From: Lysobacterales bacterium
GTDB taxonomy: Bacteria; Pseudomonadota; Gammaproteobacteria; Xanthomonadales; Xanthomonadaceae
NCBI GenBank assembly: GCA_017302135.1
Contig: JAFLDZ010000002.1
Span: forward strand, 62,001 to 126,000
DNA length: 64,000 nt
Direction of reading: 5' to 3'
Position 1 is the first letter of the stretch. The number at the start of each line of letters is the position of its first letter. Below the pieces are notes generated by a model, which saw only the letters and a list, made by a program, of their open reading frames with translations, searched no databases and was not told the DNA's origin. The translations under genes were made by a program, and so were the position numbers. This document shows, one piece after another, positions 13,315 through 23,019 of this stretch.

Positions 13315-16300
13315 TCAAGCTTTGTGGCTGTCGGTGTCGCTGTCTGTGGTGTCGTCGGTAACGGAAGTCGCCGCCGAAGTTGCCACTGCGGCATCCGGTA
13401 AAGGATCGAACAGTTGCAGACCGATGCCGTACTGCGGCGCCGCGATGTCGTTGGCGAGTTCTGCCGCGACTTCCGGTGCAGCGACGACCACGGCAGGCTC
13501 CGCAACAGGGGCTGCTGCCGTTGGCTCCGTAGCGGCAGCAGCGGGCTCCGAAGCGAATGCCGCGACGGGCTCTTCGGCAGCGAACGTCGCGACCGGCGCT
13601 TCTTCGACGCTGGGTGCGACGACGGTCTCGGCGGCGAAGGACACGACAGGCGCTGTCTCGACAATGCTGGTTTCGACAGCAGCCGTCTGGATTGCTGCAG
13701 TCTCGACAGCGGCCAGCTCTGCAGGGGCAGGCTCTACAGCAGTCTGCTCTACAGCAGCAGGCTCAGCGGCAATCGTGCGCTCGGCCGGTACGGTTTCGAT
13801 CACAGGCTCGGCTTCGACCCATACGGGCGCCGGTGCCGTCGGCGTTTCGACTGCAAGCGCGGGCGGCGCGACTTCGACCGCGACCGGCGCAGGGGCGACG
13901 GGCGGCGCGCGCTCCGCGACCGGCAGATCGTCGAAATCGAACTCGGGCTGATTGCGGTCGACAGCGACCTGGGGCTCATCGCCGGCCAACGCATCGTCGG
14001 CCATGACTTCGCCAGCAACGGCACCCTCGCCATTGCCACGACGACGGCGGCGACCACCACGACGGCCACGGCGACGGCGGCTGCTGCCATCCTGCGCAGC
14101 GTCATCGCCGCCTTCGGCCACGAATTCCTGATCGCCCATCTGCGCTTCATCGGTCGTCGTCGCTGCGGTGTCGATCTCACCGGTCGACAGCATCGCTGCG
14201 GTCGTCAGTGGTACGACCGGCTGCATCGCAGTCGCTTCGATCGCCGGCACCGACTGAGGTTTTGGCGCTTCGGCCGAAGCCGCAATCGCACGCTCCTCAC
14301 GACGGGGCTTTTCGGCGTTCGCTGCTTTGGGCTGCTGTTGCTGCGGCTGCTGCTGGGGCGACGGCTGTTGAGGTGGGCTCTGAGGCGGGTTCTGCTGCTG
14401 CCGCGGCTGTCCTTGTTTCTGCTGCTGCGGTTGCTGTTGCTGACGCGGGGCCTGCGGCTGGCGCGGCTCGCTCGGCTGCGGCTTGGGCGCAGCCTGACCC
14501 TGCGGCGTGTTGCGCCGCTGATCGTCGCGGCGTTCATCCCGACGCTGGTCGCGTTGGCCTTCGCGCTGGCCTTTTGGACCACGTTCATCGCGGCGCTGAT
14601 CGCGACGGGGACCGCCGCTGCGCTCCGGACGTTCGCTGCGATCGCGACCCTGTTGCGAACCGGATTGTGGACGGGCAGGGGCGGGAGTGGGCGAAGGCTC
14701 ACTGCCGAACAGGCCTTTGAGCCAACCCATGAAACCACCGGGCTTGGCGGCCGGTGCGGGCTGTGCGAACGCGGGGGCGGGGACCGATGCCTGCTGCGGC
14801 TGCGCTTGCACTGCGGCTGCGCGGGGGGCTTCCTCGCGTTCTTCACGATCTTCGCGCATCGGTGCGGGACGTGCCGGCTTGACGTTGGTCACGGCCGGCG
14901 CCGCAGGCACATTGAGATTCGCCTTCGTCAGCGCGATCGTCGCCAGCTTGCGCGGCGTGCCGCGCTGATAGCTCGGCTTCGAGGTTTCTTCGGTCAGTTC
15001 ATTCTCGCGAATGCGGGTGACTTCGTAATGCGGCGTGTGCAGCGATTCGTCGGCGACGATCACGATCGGCGAGTCGTGGCGCTTCTCGATCTCGCTCAGT
15101 GCGCGGCGCTTTTCGTTGAGCAGATAGTTGGCGATCTCCACCGGGACCTGGACCAGCACCTGGCCGGTGTTGTCCTTCATCGCATGCTCTTCGGTGAGCC
15201 GGATGATCGACAGCGACAGCGATTCGATGCTGCGCATGCGGCCGTGACCGTCGCAGCGCGGGCAGACGAGCTGGCTGGATTCGCCGAGGCTCGGACGCAG
15301 GCGCTGGCGCGACATTTCCATCAGGCCGAACTTGGAAATGCGGCCGAGCTGGACGCGGGCGCGGTCGTGCTTCAGCGCCTGGGCCAGACGGTTTTCGACA
15401 TCGCGCTGGTGCTTGTTCGACGCCATGTCGATGAAGTCGATCACGACCAGCCCGCCGAGATCGCGCAGACGCATCTGGCGCGCGACTTCGTCCGCCGCTT
15501 CGAGGTTGGTGTTGAACGCGGTCTCTTCGATGTCGCCGCCCTTGGTGGCGCGCGAGGAGTTCACGTCGACGGCGGTCAGGGCTTCGGTCTGGTCGATCAC
15601 CAGCGAGCCGCCGGAAGGCAGGCGCACCGAACGCTCGTAGGCGTTCTCGATCTGCGATTCGATCTGGAAGCGGTTGAACAGCGGGGTATCGTCGGTGTAC
15701 GTCTTGAGCTTGCGCAGGTTCTGCGGCATCACCTGCTCGACGAACTCTTTGGCCTCTTCGTACATCTCCGGCGTGTCGACCAGGATCTCGCCGATATCGG
15801 CGCGCATGTAGTCGCGCAGCGCGCGGATGATCAAGCGCGATTCCTGATAGATCAGGAAAGGCGAAGGTTTCTTCAGCGCGGCTTCGGCGATGGCTTTCCA
15901 GACGCTGAGCAGGTAATCGAGATCCCACTGCAGTTCTTCGGCATCGCGACCGACGCCTGCGGTGCGGATGATGACGCCCATTTCATCGGGAATCGCGAGC
16001 ACATCCATCGCCGCCTTCAGTGCTGCGCGGTCGTCGCCTTCGATCCGGCGCGAGACGCCGCCGGCGGTGGGCGAGTTCGGCATCAGCACCATGTAGCGGC
16101 CGGCCAGCGAGATGAACGTGGTCAGCGCCGCGCCCTTGTTGCCGCGCTCTTCCTTGTCGACCTGGACGACGATTTCCTGGCCTTCGCGCAGGAGTTCCTT
16201 GATGCCGGCCTTGTGATGGTCCACGCCTGCCTGGAAGTAGTCGCGCGAAATTTCCTTCAGCGGCAGGAAGCCGTGTTTTTCCCCACCGTATTCGACGAAG

Positions 16301-16467
16301 GCCGCTTCCAGCGACGGTTCGAGCCGGGTGATGCGGCCTTTGTAGATGTTGGACTTCTTCTGTTCCTTGGACGGCCGTTCGATATCGATGTCGTAAAGCG
16401 TCTGGCCGTCGACGATCGCGACACGCAGTTCTTCTGCCTGCGTCGCATTGATCAGCATACGTTTCAT
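13315..16467 (-). CDS. rne: Ribonuclease E
   Basis: 1050 residues, close to the E. coli length (1061). The catalytic half is complete: S1 domain (about 36-119), 5'-sensor arginine in IIRTAG (168), the metal-binding aspartates D301 (TAVDVNSS) and D344 (VIDFIDMAS), and the zinc link CPRC (402-405). The C-terminal half is disordered. It contains an Arg/Gln/Pro-rich segment (about 590-740) expected to bind RNA and degradosome partners, then an RRRRGRRGG patch, and finally a long Ala/Val/Glu/Pro tail. It is the main endonuclease for mRNA decay and rRNA/tRNA processing, anchored at the inner membrane. Divergent from rluC, as in E. coli. Confidence 0.97.
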   Translation of the reverse strand: MKRMLINATQAEELRVAIVDGQTLYDIDIERPSKEQKKSNIYKGRITRLEPSLEAAFVEYGGEKHGFLPLKEISRDYFQAGVDHHKAGIKELLREGQEIVVQVDKEERGNKGAALTTFISLAGRYMVLMPNSPTAGGVSRRIEGDDRAALKAAMDVLAIPDEMGVIIRTAGVGRDAEELQWDLDYLLSVWKAIAEAALKKPSPFLIYQESRLIIRALRDYMRADIGEILVDTPEMYEEAKEFVEQVMPQNLRKLKTYTDDTPLFNRFQIESQIENAYERSVRLPSGGSLVIDQTEALTAVDVNSSRATKGGDIEETAFNTNLEAADEVARQMRLRDLGGLVVIDFIDMASNKHQRDVENRLAQALKHDRARVQLGRISKFGLMEMSRQRLRPSLGESSQLVCPRCDGHGRMRSIESLSLSIIRLTEEHAMKDNTGQVLVQVPVEIANYLLNEKRRALSEIEKRHDSPIVIVADESLHTPHYEVTRIRENELTEETSKPSYQRGTPRKLATIALTKANLNVPAAPAVTNVKPARPAPMREDREEREEAPRAAAVQAQPQQASVPAPAFAQPAPAAKPGGFMGWLKGLFGSEPSPTPAPARPQSGSQQGRDRSERPERSGGPRRDQRRDERGPKGQREGQRDQRRDERRDDQRRNTPQGQAAPKPQPSEPRQPQAPRQQQQPQQQKQGQPRQQQNPPQSPPQQPSPQQQPQQQQPKAANAEKPRREERAIAASAEAPKPQSVPAIEATAMQPVVPLTTAAMLSTGEIDTAATTTDEAQMGDQEFVAEGGDDAAQDGSSRRRRGRRGGRRRRRGNGEGAVAGEVMADDALAGDEPQVAVDRNQPEFDFDDLPVAERAPPVAPAPVAVEVAPPALAVETPTAPAPVWVEAEPVIETVPAERTIAAEPAAVEQTAVEPAPAELAAVETAAIQTAAVETSIVETAPVVSFAAETVVAPSVEEAPVATFAAEEPVAAFASEPAAAATEPTAAAPVAEPAVVVAAPEVAAELANDIAAPQYGIGLQLFDPLPDAAVATSAATSVTDDTTDSDTDSHKA

Positions 16468-16980
16468 GGTCTTGCGTTCCTCTCGCGCATCAACCCCGCT
16501 CGAGAGCGGGCGCGCGGAACGCCATGGGCGTTTTCGCCTCTGGAGACTGCCGGCGGCACCGTCGCGCGCTTGTCCCGCCCGGAGGCGGGCCTGCCGATCG
16601 GCAGGCGCGCGGCATGCGCCGCTTCAAGTATTCCAGCGCTGCAACACCACGGCGAACCGCGGGAGCGCTTGTTGTTCTCAACGTGTTACAGGCCGGCTGC
16701 CTGCGTCGGCTGCGCTTGGGGCGCGACGATGCGGCGGCACGGGACGTGTTCAGCACGAGTGTCTGACGCACCCGGCGATAACCGGCTTTGCCGACAAGCC
16801 GCTAACATGGCCGCCCCGAGGGCGGTGGTCGCGTACTGCATCGGATATCGCGGGGGAGGCGGGCTTTCGGCCCATTCGAGCGACTCGACGCCAAAGCGTC
16901 TTTGTCGCTAACTCCCTGCGAAATCAACCCCTTATATCGCGCGGCGAGTGTAACAGATCACCACCCCGGATCACGACCCC
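16468..16980. other. rne leader / rne-rluC intergenic region
   Basis: 513 bases without a convincing gene. On the minus strand it is expected to hold the long 5' leader of rne, which in enterobacteria mediates autoregulation by RNase E. Two strong hairpins lie at 16574-16605. Short open frames here have arginine-rich translations and no ribosome binding site. Confidence 0.6.
16574..16605. repeat. Two adjacent perfect hairpins in the rne leader
   Basis: CCCGCC-CGGA-GGCGGG (16574-16589) is followed directly by the 16-bp palindrome CCTGCCGATCGGCAGG (16590-16605). Tandem stem-loops about 110-140 bases upstream of the rne start codon are candidate RNase E-sensing elements. Confidence 0.6.
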
Positions 16981-17958
16981 ATGACTGAACCAGTGTCTTC
17001 CACACCACCTGCGGGAAAGGTCCGCCTTGTCCGCATCGACGAGGACCGCGCCGACCAGCGGCTGGACAATTTCCTGTTCGGGCAGCTCAAAGGCGCGCCC
17101 AGGTCATTGATTTACAAGATCATCCGCAGCGGCCAAGTGCGCGTGAACGGCGGCCGTGCCAAAGCCGAGACCCGGTTGGAAGGTGGGGACGAGGTACGGA
17201 TCCCTCCGGTCCGGCTGGCCGAGCCGGGCGAAAAGGGCACGCCGGCGCGCGGCCTGCTCGATGCCATGGCCGCCAGCATCGTGTTCGAGGATGCCCGGCT
17301 GCTGGCCATCAACAAGCCGACCGGGGTCGCCAGCCACGGCGGCAGCGGGATCAGTTTCGGCGTGATCGAGACTCTTCGTGCCCTGCGCCCGAAGGAAACG
17401 CTTGAGCTGGTCCACCGGCTGGATCGCGACACCTCGGGTCTGATGGTCATCGCCAAGAAGCGTTCGGCCCTGCTTGAGCTGCAGGCGCTGATGCGCGAAA
17501 GCGACGCCGACGACGGTCGCGGCATCGCCAAACGCTATCTGACCCTGCTGGTCGGTCGCATGCCCGACGGCACCATGAGCGTCGACGCGCCGCTGCACAT
17601 CGGCCTGCGCCAAGGCGGCGAGCGGCATGTGCAGGTTCACGCGGGCGGCAAAGCCTCGCTCAGTCATTTCCGGGTGTTGGAACGCCGTGGGGGGCATTCC
17701 TACTGCGAAGTGAGGATCGAAACCGGCCGCACCCACCAGATCCGCGTCCACGCACAGCACATCGGCCACCCGGTCGCAGGGGACGACAAATACGGCGACC
17801 CGGAAGTCAACAAACGCCTGCGCGAACAACTTGGTCTGAAGCGGTTGTTTCTGCATGCGGCGTCGCTGGAGTTCGCATTGGACAGCGGCCGGGTGCCGTA
17901 TGCGCTGGATGCGCCGTTGGCGACGGAGTTGGTGGATGCGCTGGATCGCCTTGGCTGA
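16981..17958 (+). CDS. rluC: 23S rRNA pseudouridine synthase (RluC type)
   Basis: 325 residues. An N-terminal S4 RNA-binding domain (about 25-85: QRLDNFLFGQLKGAPRSLIYK) precedes the RluA-family catalytic domain with HRLDRDTSG (catalytic D148) and RTHQIRVHAQHIGHPVAGD. In E. coli RluC modifies U955, U2504 and U2580 of 23S rRNA. The position divergent from rne supports RluC rather than RluD. The ATG at 16981 is used; upstream sequence is the divergent promoter region. Confidence 0.95.
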   Translation: MTEPVSSTPPAGKVRLVRIDEDRADQRLDNFLFGQLKGAPRSLIYKIIRSGQVRVNGGRAKAETRLEGGDEVRIPPVRLAEPGEKGTPARGLLDAMAASIVFEDARLLAINKPTGVASHGGSGISFGVIETLRALRPKETLELVHRLDRDTSGLMVIAKKRSALLELQALMRESDADDGRGIAKRYLTLLVGRMPDGTMSVDAPLHIGLRQGGERHVQVHAGGKASLSHFRVLERRGGHSYCEVRIETGRTHQIRVHAQHIGHPVAGDDKYGDPEVNKRLREQLGLKRLFLHAASLEFALDSGRVPYALDAPLATELVDALDRLG

Positions 17959-18033
17959 TGCATCGCCGGGGAAGAAATCGACATTCTTCCCGGGCGATAC
18001 AGGTCGTGGAATTCCGCTGCGATGCTTGATGCC

Positions 18034-18636
18034 TCAAGGCATCGAGTTGGCACGCCTGAGCGCCTGATAGAAATCGTCTCGCTGGAACAATGCGTTCACT
18101 GCGTTCTTCAACGCATCGTCGAGCGCCGGTTTGGCATTCTTGCCTGTGGCCATCTGTATTTTTTCCTTACGGCCCTGTCCAGTCACCGTTTCCGAGAAAA
18201 TATAGTTGCCCTGACTGTCCCGGACCTTGACGTTGAATCGTACGCTGGCGACCGCTGTCCCTGACCAGAAGCCTGTTTGGAACCGATTGTAAAAATCCTG
18301 AATGTCGCAGACGACGGAGACTTTGCCGCCGTCGACCCGGTAACCCCGGTTCCTGAGCTCTGTTTCCAGCGCGGTTCGCACGATCGTCGATACGTCTTCG
18401 TTGAGTGAAATCGCACCCAGTTCCTGTCCATAGGCATTGGTTCTGGAGGAAACGCGATCAGTCGTCGTCCTGACGTCATTGATCTGCAGTTTGATGCCGA
18501 TGTCGGACGCACCTTGGATGAGCGTCGCATTGCTCGACGGCGAATAGCCGACATCAATTTTTTCAGGGCTGAACGCGCACCCGGTCAGCAGCAGAAACAT
18601 TAGCGCGCATGTGAGCTTCAACACTCGATTCAACAT
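18034..18636 (-). CDS. YajG-family lipoprotein
   Basis: 200 residues with a type II signal peptide: hydrophobic core LTCALMFLLL followed by the lipobox LTGC (Cys about 21). The body matches the YajG-like family of outer-membrane-associated lipoproteins (APEKIDVGY-like start FSPEKIDVGYSPSS, then IVRTALETELRNRGY and a C-terminal ALKNAVNALF). Function unknown in the family; in E. coli yajG is near ampG. Transcribed alone, convergent with rluC (75 bases apart). Confidence 0.85.
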   Translation of the reverse strand: MLNRVLKLTCALMFLLLTGCAFSPEKIDVGYSPSSNATLIQGASDIGIKLQINDVRTTTDRVSSRTNAYGQELGAISLNEDVSTIVRTALETELRNRGYRVDGGKVSVVCDIQDFYNRFQTGFWSGTAVASVRFNVKVRDSQGNYIFSETVTGQGRKEKIQMATGKNAKPALDDALKNAVNALFQRDDFYQALRRANSMP

Positions 18637-18938
18637 GATATTCCCCTAGGTATTCAAGTCTTTATGATCAATCTGGAGTGTGTCGGAGGTTGCTACGTGA
18701 ATTTTTTTCGCATCCGGCAACGGATGGAAATACAGGCAAAGTCCCCAGCATCGTGCCATCCCGTTTGGCCGCCTTTCGTCACAGTCAAGAATATTGCCTA
18801 GTGCCGCGCGATGCGTCCAGACTTTCGCGAAAGGAAAACCCTGCGAAGCCGATGATCAGCGAGGCCATGGGGTGTTTCCATGTTCGCGGTGAATACGAAA
18901 TGCTTGAAGTCGCCGGTACCTGCCGCATGTCGAATTGG
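18637..18938. other. Intergenic region
   Basis: 302 bases between the lipoprotein start and the thioesterase stop (both minus strand). It probably carries the lipoprotein promoter. No gene, repeat or clear terminator was seen. Confidence 0.5.
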
Positions 18939-19712
18939 TCAAGCTTTATGTGCGGAATGTACGGGCATGATGCAACGCATCTCTTTCGCGACAAGTTCGA
19001 GCAGTTCGGTCTCGTTTCCAAGGTGGAAAAAATGCCCGGCATCAATTGGATGCAGACGGACATGGGCATTGCTTTTTGTGCGCCATCCGTCCATTTCCGC
19101 AGGCTCGATCATCCTGTCGTCGTTACCGTAATAAACGACGATAGGCCGATCCAGCGGAGTCCGCTCACGATAGGTGTAGGTTTCGAACAGAGAAAAATCC
19201 GCACGCAGCATCGGCGTCAGCAGCGCCATCAATTCCGGCGAACCGATGATCGACTGCGGCATGCTGTCATATCGCTTCAGCCCCGTGACGAGGTCGGTGT
19301 CGGTGAGTGCGTGCAACTGGGGGTGCGGAGACTTTCGGTCGGGCGAACGATAGGCGCCGATGAGCAACCGCTCCGGTTGGCGCAGCCCAAGTTCGCGCAA
19401 GCGGTGCGCCAACTCGAATGCGATCAAACCGCCCAGGCTGTGGCCATAGAACACGAATGGGCGATCCAATCGAGGGGCGATCTGCTCGGCCAGCGCATCG
19501 GTCAAGGTGTCCATCGCAGAATGCGCAGTCTCGGCAATACGCGACTCGCGACCTGGCAGCCGTGCAGCCAGCACATGTACGCCAGGCAAGGCCTTGTTCC
19601 AATTGCTGAATACGCTGGCGCCGCCACCGGCATGGGCGAAAGTGAACAGGCGAATTGGCGCATCGGCGCCTTGTCCGAAGTCGGTGAACCATAGGGGAGT
19701 GTGCCGAGACAT
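18939..19712 (-). CDS. Type II thioesterase (NRPS/PKS-associated family)
   Basis: 257 residues, alpha/beta hydrolase of the GrsT/SrfD type. Diagnostic stretches are LFTFAHAGGGAS near the N-terminus, YGHSLGGLIAFELA (catalytic Ser 92), an acid at YGNDDR (198/199) and DAGHFFHL (His 227). These enzymes remove stalled acyl or aminoacyl groups from carrier proteins of nonribosomal peptide or polyketide synthetases. No synthetase, carrier protein or phosphopantetheinyl transferase is within the window, so it is an orphan here and must serve a system elsewhere, or have a different role. Convergence and spacing suggest single-gene transcription. Confidence 0.9.
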   Translation of the reverse strand: MSRHTPLWFTDFGQGADAPIRLFTFAHAGGGASVFSNWNKALPGVHVLAARLPGRESRIAETAHSAMDTLTDALAEQIAPRLDRPFVFYGHSLGGLIAFELAHRLRELGLRQPERLLIGAYRSPDRKSPHPQLHALTDTDLVTGLKRYDSMPQSIIGSPELMALLTPMLRADFSLFETYTYRERTPLDRPIVVYYGNDDRMIEPAEMDGWRTKSNAHVRLHPIDAGHFFHLGNETELLELVAKEMRCIMPVHSAHKA

Positions 19713-19776
19713 GAGCCTTTAGCTTCCGTTGCGCATTGAAAAATGCAGCCAGCTTGGCCTTGGATCGCACATCGAT

Positions 19777-20205
19777 CTAACGACGTGCTTCGCGATGCGC
19801 AAGCTTGCGCGCATACAAGGCCAGAACCAGCCCAGCGAAGCCGGCAATCAGCCAGCCCCAAGGCATGTCGCCTGCTTCGCCATCGACGCGCACGTGTTGC
19901 GGATCGCCTTCGACGTATCGCACCGGGATGCGTTCCCCTTCGGCCAATCGTCTGGCTTCATCGCCCGAGACATGCTTTGCCGGTACTGCGATTTCGCCGA
20001 CGGCGGTCACGTATTTCACATTGACAGTGCGGGCCTGGTAATTGCCGTCGTGGGCGATCAACCACTTCGGCGGGTCGGTCGCAACCATCAGCGCATCGTG
20101 TCCCTTGAACCGGAACATCGCATTCTCGTAGAGCGTCATTCCTCCCATCATGAAACCGGTAGCGGAGAGGATGAAGAGCAGCGCGACAAACGTGTATTTG
20201 CTCAT
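19777..20205 (-). CDS. DUF3592-type membrane protein
   Basis: 142 residues from the ATG at 20205. One hydrophobic segment near each end (about 5-24 and 114-133) encloses a periplasmic/extracytoplasmic beta-rich domain with TVNVKYVTAVGEIAV and RIPVRYVEGDPQHVRV. That YxxxxP arrangement is characteristic of DUF3592. Function unknown. The C-terminal tail is basic (ARKLAHREARR). It is 22 bases downstream of phhB on the same strand, so the two may be cotranscribed. The frame is open to 20292 but that part overlaps phhB. Confidence 0.75.
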   Translation of the reverse strand: MSKYTFVALLFILSATGFMMGGMTLYENAMFRFKGHDALMVATDPPKWLIAHDGNYQARTVNVKYVTAVGEIAVPAKHVSGDEARRLAEGERIPVRYVEGDPQHVRVDGEAGDMPWGWLIAGFAGLVLALYARKLAHREARR

Positions 20206-20227
20206 GGGGGCGTCTATACCGACCTTC

Positions 20228-20569
20228 TCAGTTGGCCAGCGCGTCGGCTTTCGCCGCGCAGATGAAGTCGTTTTCGCTGAGGCCACCGACATCGTGGGTC
20301 GAGAAACGCACCTCGCAGCGATCGAAGTGCACGCCGAGGTCGGGATGGTGGTCTTCGCGATGGGCGATATGCACCAGTGCGTTGACGAAGGACATGGTCC
20401 GGTAGTAGTCCGGGAAGGCGAAAGTCTTCACCAGCGCATGGCCGTTCTCGGCCAGCGCCCAACCGGGCAGTTGCGGCATGAGCTCAGCGATCTGAGCGGG
20501 CGGCAGGCGGTGCTCATGACCGCGACGCGGGATGCAGTGGGCCTGGGCCAGTGGAACGAGGTCGGACAT
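20228..20569 (-). CDS. phhB: 4a-hydroxytetrahydrobiopterin dehydratase (pterin-4a-carbinolamine dehydratase)
   Basis: 113 residues from an ATG with a strong ribosome binding site (CCAGGAG, 7 bases upstream). The PCD signature is [27 protein letters not shown] in outline (His-His-Pro plus THDVGGL). The enzyme dehydrates the oxidised pterin cofactor released by phenylalanine hydroxylase. No phhA is in the window. In some bacteria the protein also acts as a transcriptional coactivator. Divergent from nfuA with about 100 bases between. Confidence 0.93.
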   Translation of the reverse strand: MSDLVPLAQAHCIPRRGHEHRLPPAQIAELMPQLPGWALAENGHALVKTFAFPDYYRTMSFVNALVHIAHREDHHPDLGVHFDRCEVRFSTHDVGGLSENDFICAAKADALAN

Positions 20570-20657
20570 GGCAAAACTCCTGGGAGGGATCGCGCGAAGC
20601 TGAACACTGTTCCGCCAGCGTAACGACAAGCCGACGAGCACGATCGGATGGGGCCGC

Positions 20658-20663
20658 TAGAAT
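20658..20663 (+). promoter_or_regulatory. -10 box TAGAAT of nfuA, possibly leaderless
   Basis: TAGAAT ends 6 bases before the nfuA ATG at 20670. No ribosome binding site fits in the gap. No good -35 is visible. Confidence 0.45.
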
Positions 20664-20669
20664 AGCCCG

Positions 20670-21263
20670 ATGATCCAGATTTCCGAATCCGCCCAGTCGC
20701 ATTTCCGCCGATTGATCGAACGCGAAGCCCTCCCGGGGCTGGGCGTGCGCTTGAGCGCCATGCATCCCGGCACGCCGCGTGCGGACGTCCGCCTTGAATT
20801 CGCCGAGCCCCACGACCTGCAGGGCGACGAATGGGCCGTGGATTGCGATGGTTTCACACTCTGGCTCGATGCCGGCAGTGTGCAGTACCTGGATGGTGCC
20901 GAGATCGACTACACCACGCAGGCCACCGGCGGCCAATTGCAGATTCGCGCGCCGAAGATCAAGGGAGAGGTCCCTGCCGAATCGGCATCGCTGGTGGAGC
21001 GCGTGCGCTGGCTGGTCGAACACGAGATCAACCCGCAGTTGGCCCAGCACAAAGGACATGTTTCGGTGCAGGAGATCACTGCCGACGGCGTGGTCCTGCT
21101 CAACTTCGGCGGTGGCTGCCACGGCTGTGGAATGGCCGATGTGACGTTGAAACAGGGCATCGAGAAAACCCTGATGGAGAAGGTGCCGGGCGTGACAGCT
21201 GTGCGCGACGCGACCGACCATGCCAGCGGAACGGCCCCCTACATCGCGCGTCCGTCGAACTGA
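20670..21263 (+). CDS. nfuA: Fe-S cluster carrier protein NfuA
   Basis: 197 residues, the E. coli length is 191. The N-terminal half is a degenerate A-type carrier domain ([13 protein letters not shown]) without its cysteines, as usual for NfuA. The C-terminal Nfu domain has the cluster ligands in GGGCHGCGM (C150, C153). NfuA delivers 4Fe-4S clusters to target proteins under stress. The next gene starts 15 bases downstream on the same strand. Confidence 0.96.
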   Translation: MIQISESAQSHFRRLIEREALPGLGVRLSAMHPGTPRADVRLEFAEPHDLQGDEWAVDCDGFTLWLDAGSVQYLDGAEIDYTTQATGGQLQIRAPKIKGEVPAESASLVERVRWLVEHEINPQLAQHKGHVSVQEITADGVVLLNFGGGCHGCGMADVTLKQGIEKTLMEKVPGVTAVRDATDHASGTAPYIARPSN

Positions 21264-21278
21264 CCGGCTGCGCCGCGC

Positions 21279-22955
21279 GTGTTTTCCGCTGCGGAACTGA
21301 TCGAAATTCTGCGCGCCCGTGACGGGCGACGCTGGCCGCTGCACGCGGATCGTCCGTTCGGTACGTTCCCGCCGACCTGGCGGGCCTGGTTCCTGGCGAT
21401 GAACGAGCGTCCCGGTACCGTCAAAGGCGCGTCTTTGGCCGATTACCTCAGCCTTCTGCTGGCCAGAGTTCCGGGCGACCCGCCGGGCGCGAGCGTCGAG
21501 CTGGGCCGTTGGAAGGCGTTCGCGAGTCTTGCCCGTCAACAGTGGGAGCCTGCCCCTCAGGATCAGCGCGGTATTCGCCGCATCGCTGTCCTGTCTTCGG
21601 GCGTACTGCACCTGCTCTTCGCACTGATGCTGCTGTGGGTGGGCTACGTGGCCATCGGCGACGCGCCACCGGAGGCGCGCGAGGCGGGCGAATCGTTGCT
21701 GGTCGAATACATCGGGACAGGGACACCCGCCGAGAACGGTGGCGCACCCGCGCCTGGCGAGACGGATGCGCCAACTGCGGCAATGGCAGGTGCGTCTGCG
21801 CAGACCGCCGCTGCCTCAGCACCGCCAACAGCGTCCTCGTCCGCCCCGCAGCAAGAAAGCAGCAACGATCAACCGCCGCAGCCAGCGCAAGCGGTGAGCG
21901 CGCAATCTCTGGTGGTGACCGAGACCAACCGGCCCGATATCGATTTCACCTTGCCGGCGCCGGTACCACGCGATCTGTCGCTGCCGCAGTTGCAGATGAC
22001 GGCTCAGGAACTGACGGCCGAGGTCGTCAAAGTCGAAACCTTCGAACCGCGTCCTTCGGTGCGGGTACTGGAACGTCCGGCTCCGCAGTCGCCCACGCCG
22101 ACCGTGCCCACGCTCCGTACCGAAATCGCGGAGATCGAAGTGCGGCAGCCGCTGCCACAAGCCCAAGTGCGCGCGTTGCCGCAGGCAACAATAAACACGC
22201 CGCAATTGCGAGAGCCCACGCTGCGCGCCACGCCGGGCGAAATCCAGGTGCGGGCTCGTCCGGCGCCCACTGCGGCGCCCACCGCTGCAACTTCACCGAC
22301 GCCCGCAGCTTCCGCGCCTGCTGATACTGCCGCGCCGGTACGTTCGCCATCCACGGCCACGGCGAACGCTCCAGCCGCAGGCGGTAGACCGCAGGCACAG
22401 AGCACTGGGCGTCCGACCAGCGTTGCCCCCTCAGGTGCGGGGCCAACACCATCGCAGCGTCCGGGCGCTGCCGCCAGCCCGACTCGAAGCGACGATTGGG
22501 GCGACTCCAATCGCAATGCGCCCGGCAACAGTTCGGCCGGTCGCAATCCGGGCCTGTTCAACAGCGATGGCAGCGTGCGTCTACCGGGCGATGGCGGTCG
22601 TGCCGGCGGTGGCTTGCCGCCGGGCACGATCATCGAAGACTTCGAGAAGATCGATCGCATGGGCACATGGCTGAAGCGTCCGCCCTTCGACTACACGCCC
22701 ACGCGTTTCGATCGTTTCTGGACCCCCAATCGCTCGCTGCTGGAAGAATGGGTGAGCCGCGGGATCAAGAAAGTGGCGATCCCGATCCCGGGCACCACCA
22801 AGCGAATCGAGTGCACGGTGTCGTTGCTGCAGGCAGGCGGTGGCTGCTCGCTCTACGATCCCAACATGCAGGATCAGGAAGCCGTCGCGCGTCCTCCACC
22901 GGACGTGCCGTTCAAGCCTGAGCTTCAAGAGGACAAGGACAGCCTGAGAAAATAA
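21279..22955 (+). CDS. Proline/alanine-rich transmembrane protein
   Basis: 558 residues starting at a GTG just after nfuA. Residues 1-100 form a soluble N-terminal part; a single transmembrane helix lies at about 102-126 (VLSSGVLHLLFALMLLWVGY). Residues 130-460 are low-complexity Ala/Pro/Thr/Gln sequence with repeated motifs of the kind LPQ.., VRALPQ, QVRARPAP. The last 100 residues are conserved-looking (GTWLKRPPFDYTPTRFDRFWTPN, then CSLYDPNMQDQEA). Xanthomonads carry a comparable 'transmembrane repetitive protein' next to nfuA. The layout resembles TonB or other periplasm-spanning proteins, but no TonB C-terminal domain is recognisable. Function unknown. Confidence 0.8.
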   Translation: MFSAAELIEILRARDGRRWPLHADRPFGTFPPTWRAWFLAMNERPGTVKGASLADYLSLLLARVPGDPPGASVELGRWKAFASLARQQWEPAPQDQRGIRRIAVLSSGVLHLLFALMLLWVGYVAIGDAPPEAREAGESLLVEYIGTGTPAENGGAPAPGETDAPTAAMAGASAQTAAASAPPTASSSAPQQESSNDQPPQPAQAVSAQSLVVTETNRPDIDFTLPAPVPRDLSLPQLQMTAQELTAEVVKVETFEPRPSVRVLERPAPQSPTPTVPTLRTEIAEIEVRQPLPQAQVRALPQATINTPQLREPTLRATPGEIQVRARPAPTAAPTAATSPTPAASAPADTAAPVRSPSTATANAPAAGGRPQAQSTGRPTSVAPSGAGPTPSQRPGAAASPTRSDDWGDSNRNAPGNSSAGRNPGLFNSDGSVRLPGDGGRAGGGLPPGTIIEDFEKIDRMGTWLKRPPFDYTPTRFDRFWTPNRSLLEEWVSRGIKKVAIPIPGTTKRIECTVSLLQAGGGCSLYDPNMQDQEAVARPPPDVPFKPELQEDKDSLRK

Positions 22956-22967
22956 TCGCAGGCATGA

Positions 22968-22993
22968 AAAAGGGAGCCTTTCGGCTCCCTTTT
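22968..22993. terminator. Bidirectional Rho-independent terminator
   Basis: AAAAGGGAGCC-TTTC-GGCTCCCTTTT: an 11-bp stem with A-run and T-run flanks, between the convergent membrane-protein and cytochrome genes. It can end transcription in both directions. Confidence 0.9.
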
Positions 22994-23019
22994 CGATCCG
23001 GAACGCAAAACTTCCTCGA

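Noticed and set aside
16524..16766. Short plus-strand frames between rne and rluC
   Set aside because: Arg-rich, no ribosome binding site, and they run through the hairpins of the rne leader.
13414..16911. 1165-codon open frame on the plus strand opposite rne
   Set aside because: It is antisense to RNase E, Arg/Leu/Gly-rich, has no ribosome binding site and no recognisable domain. Long antisense frames are expected in high-G+C coding DNA.
18678..19694. 338-codon plus-strand frame opposite the thioesterase
   Set aside because: Antisense to a confidently assigned gene.
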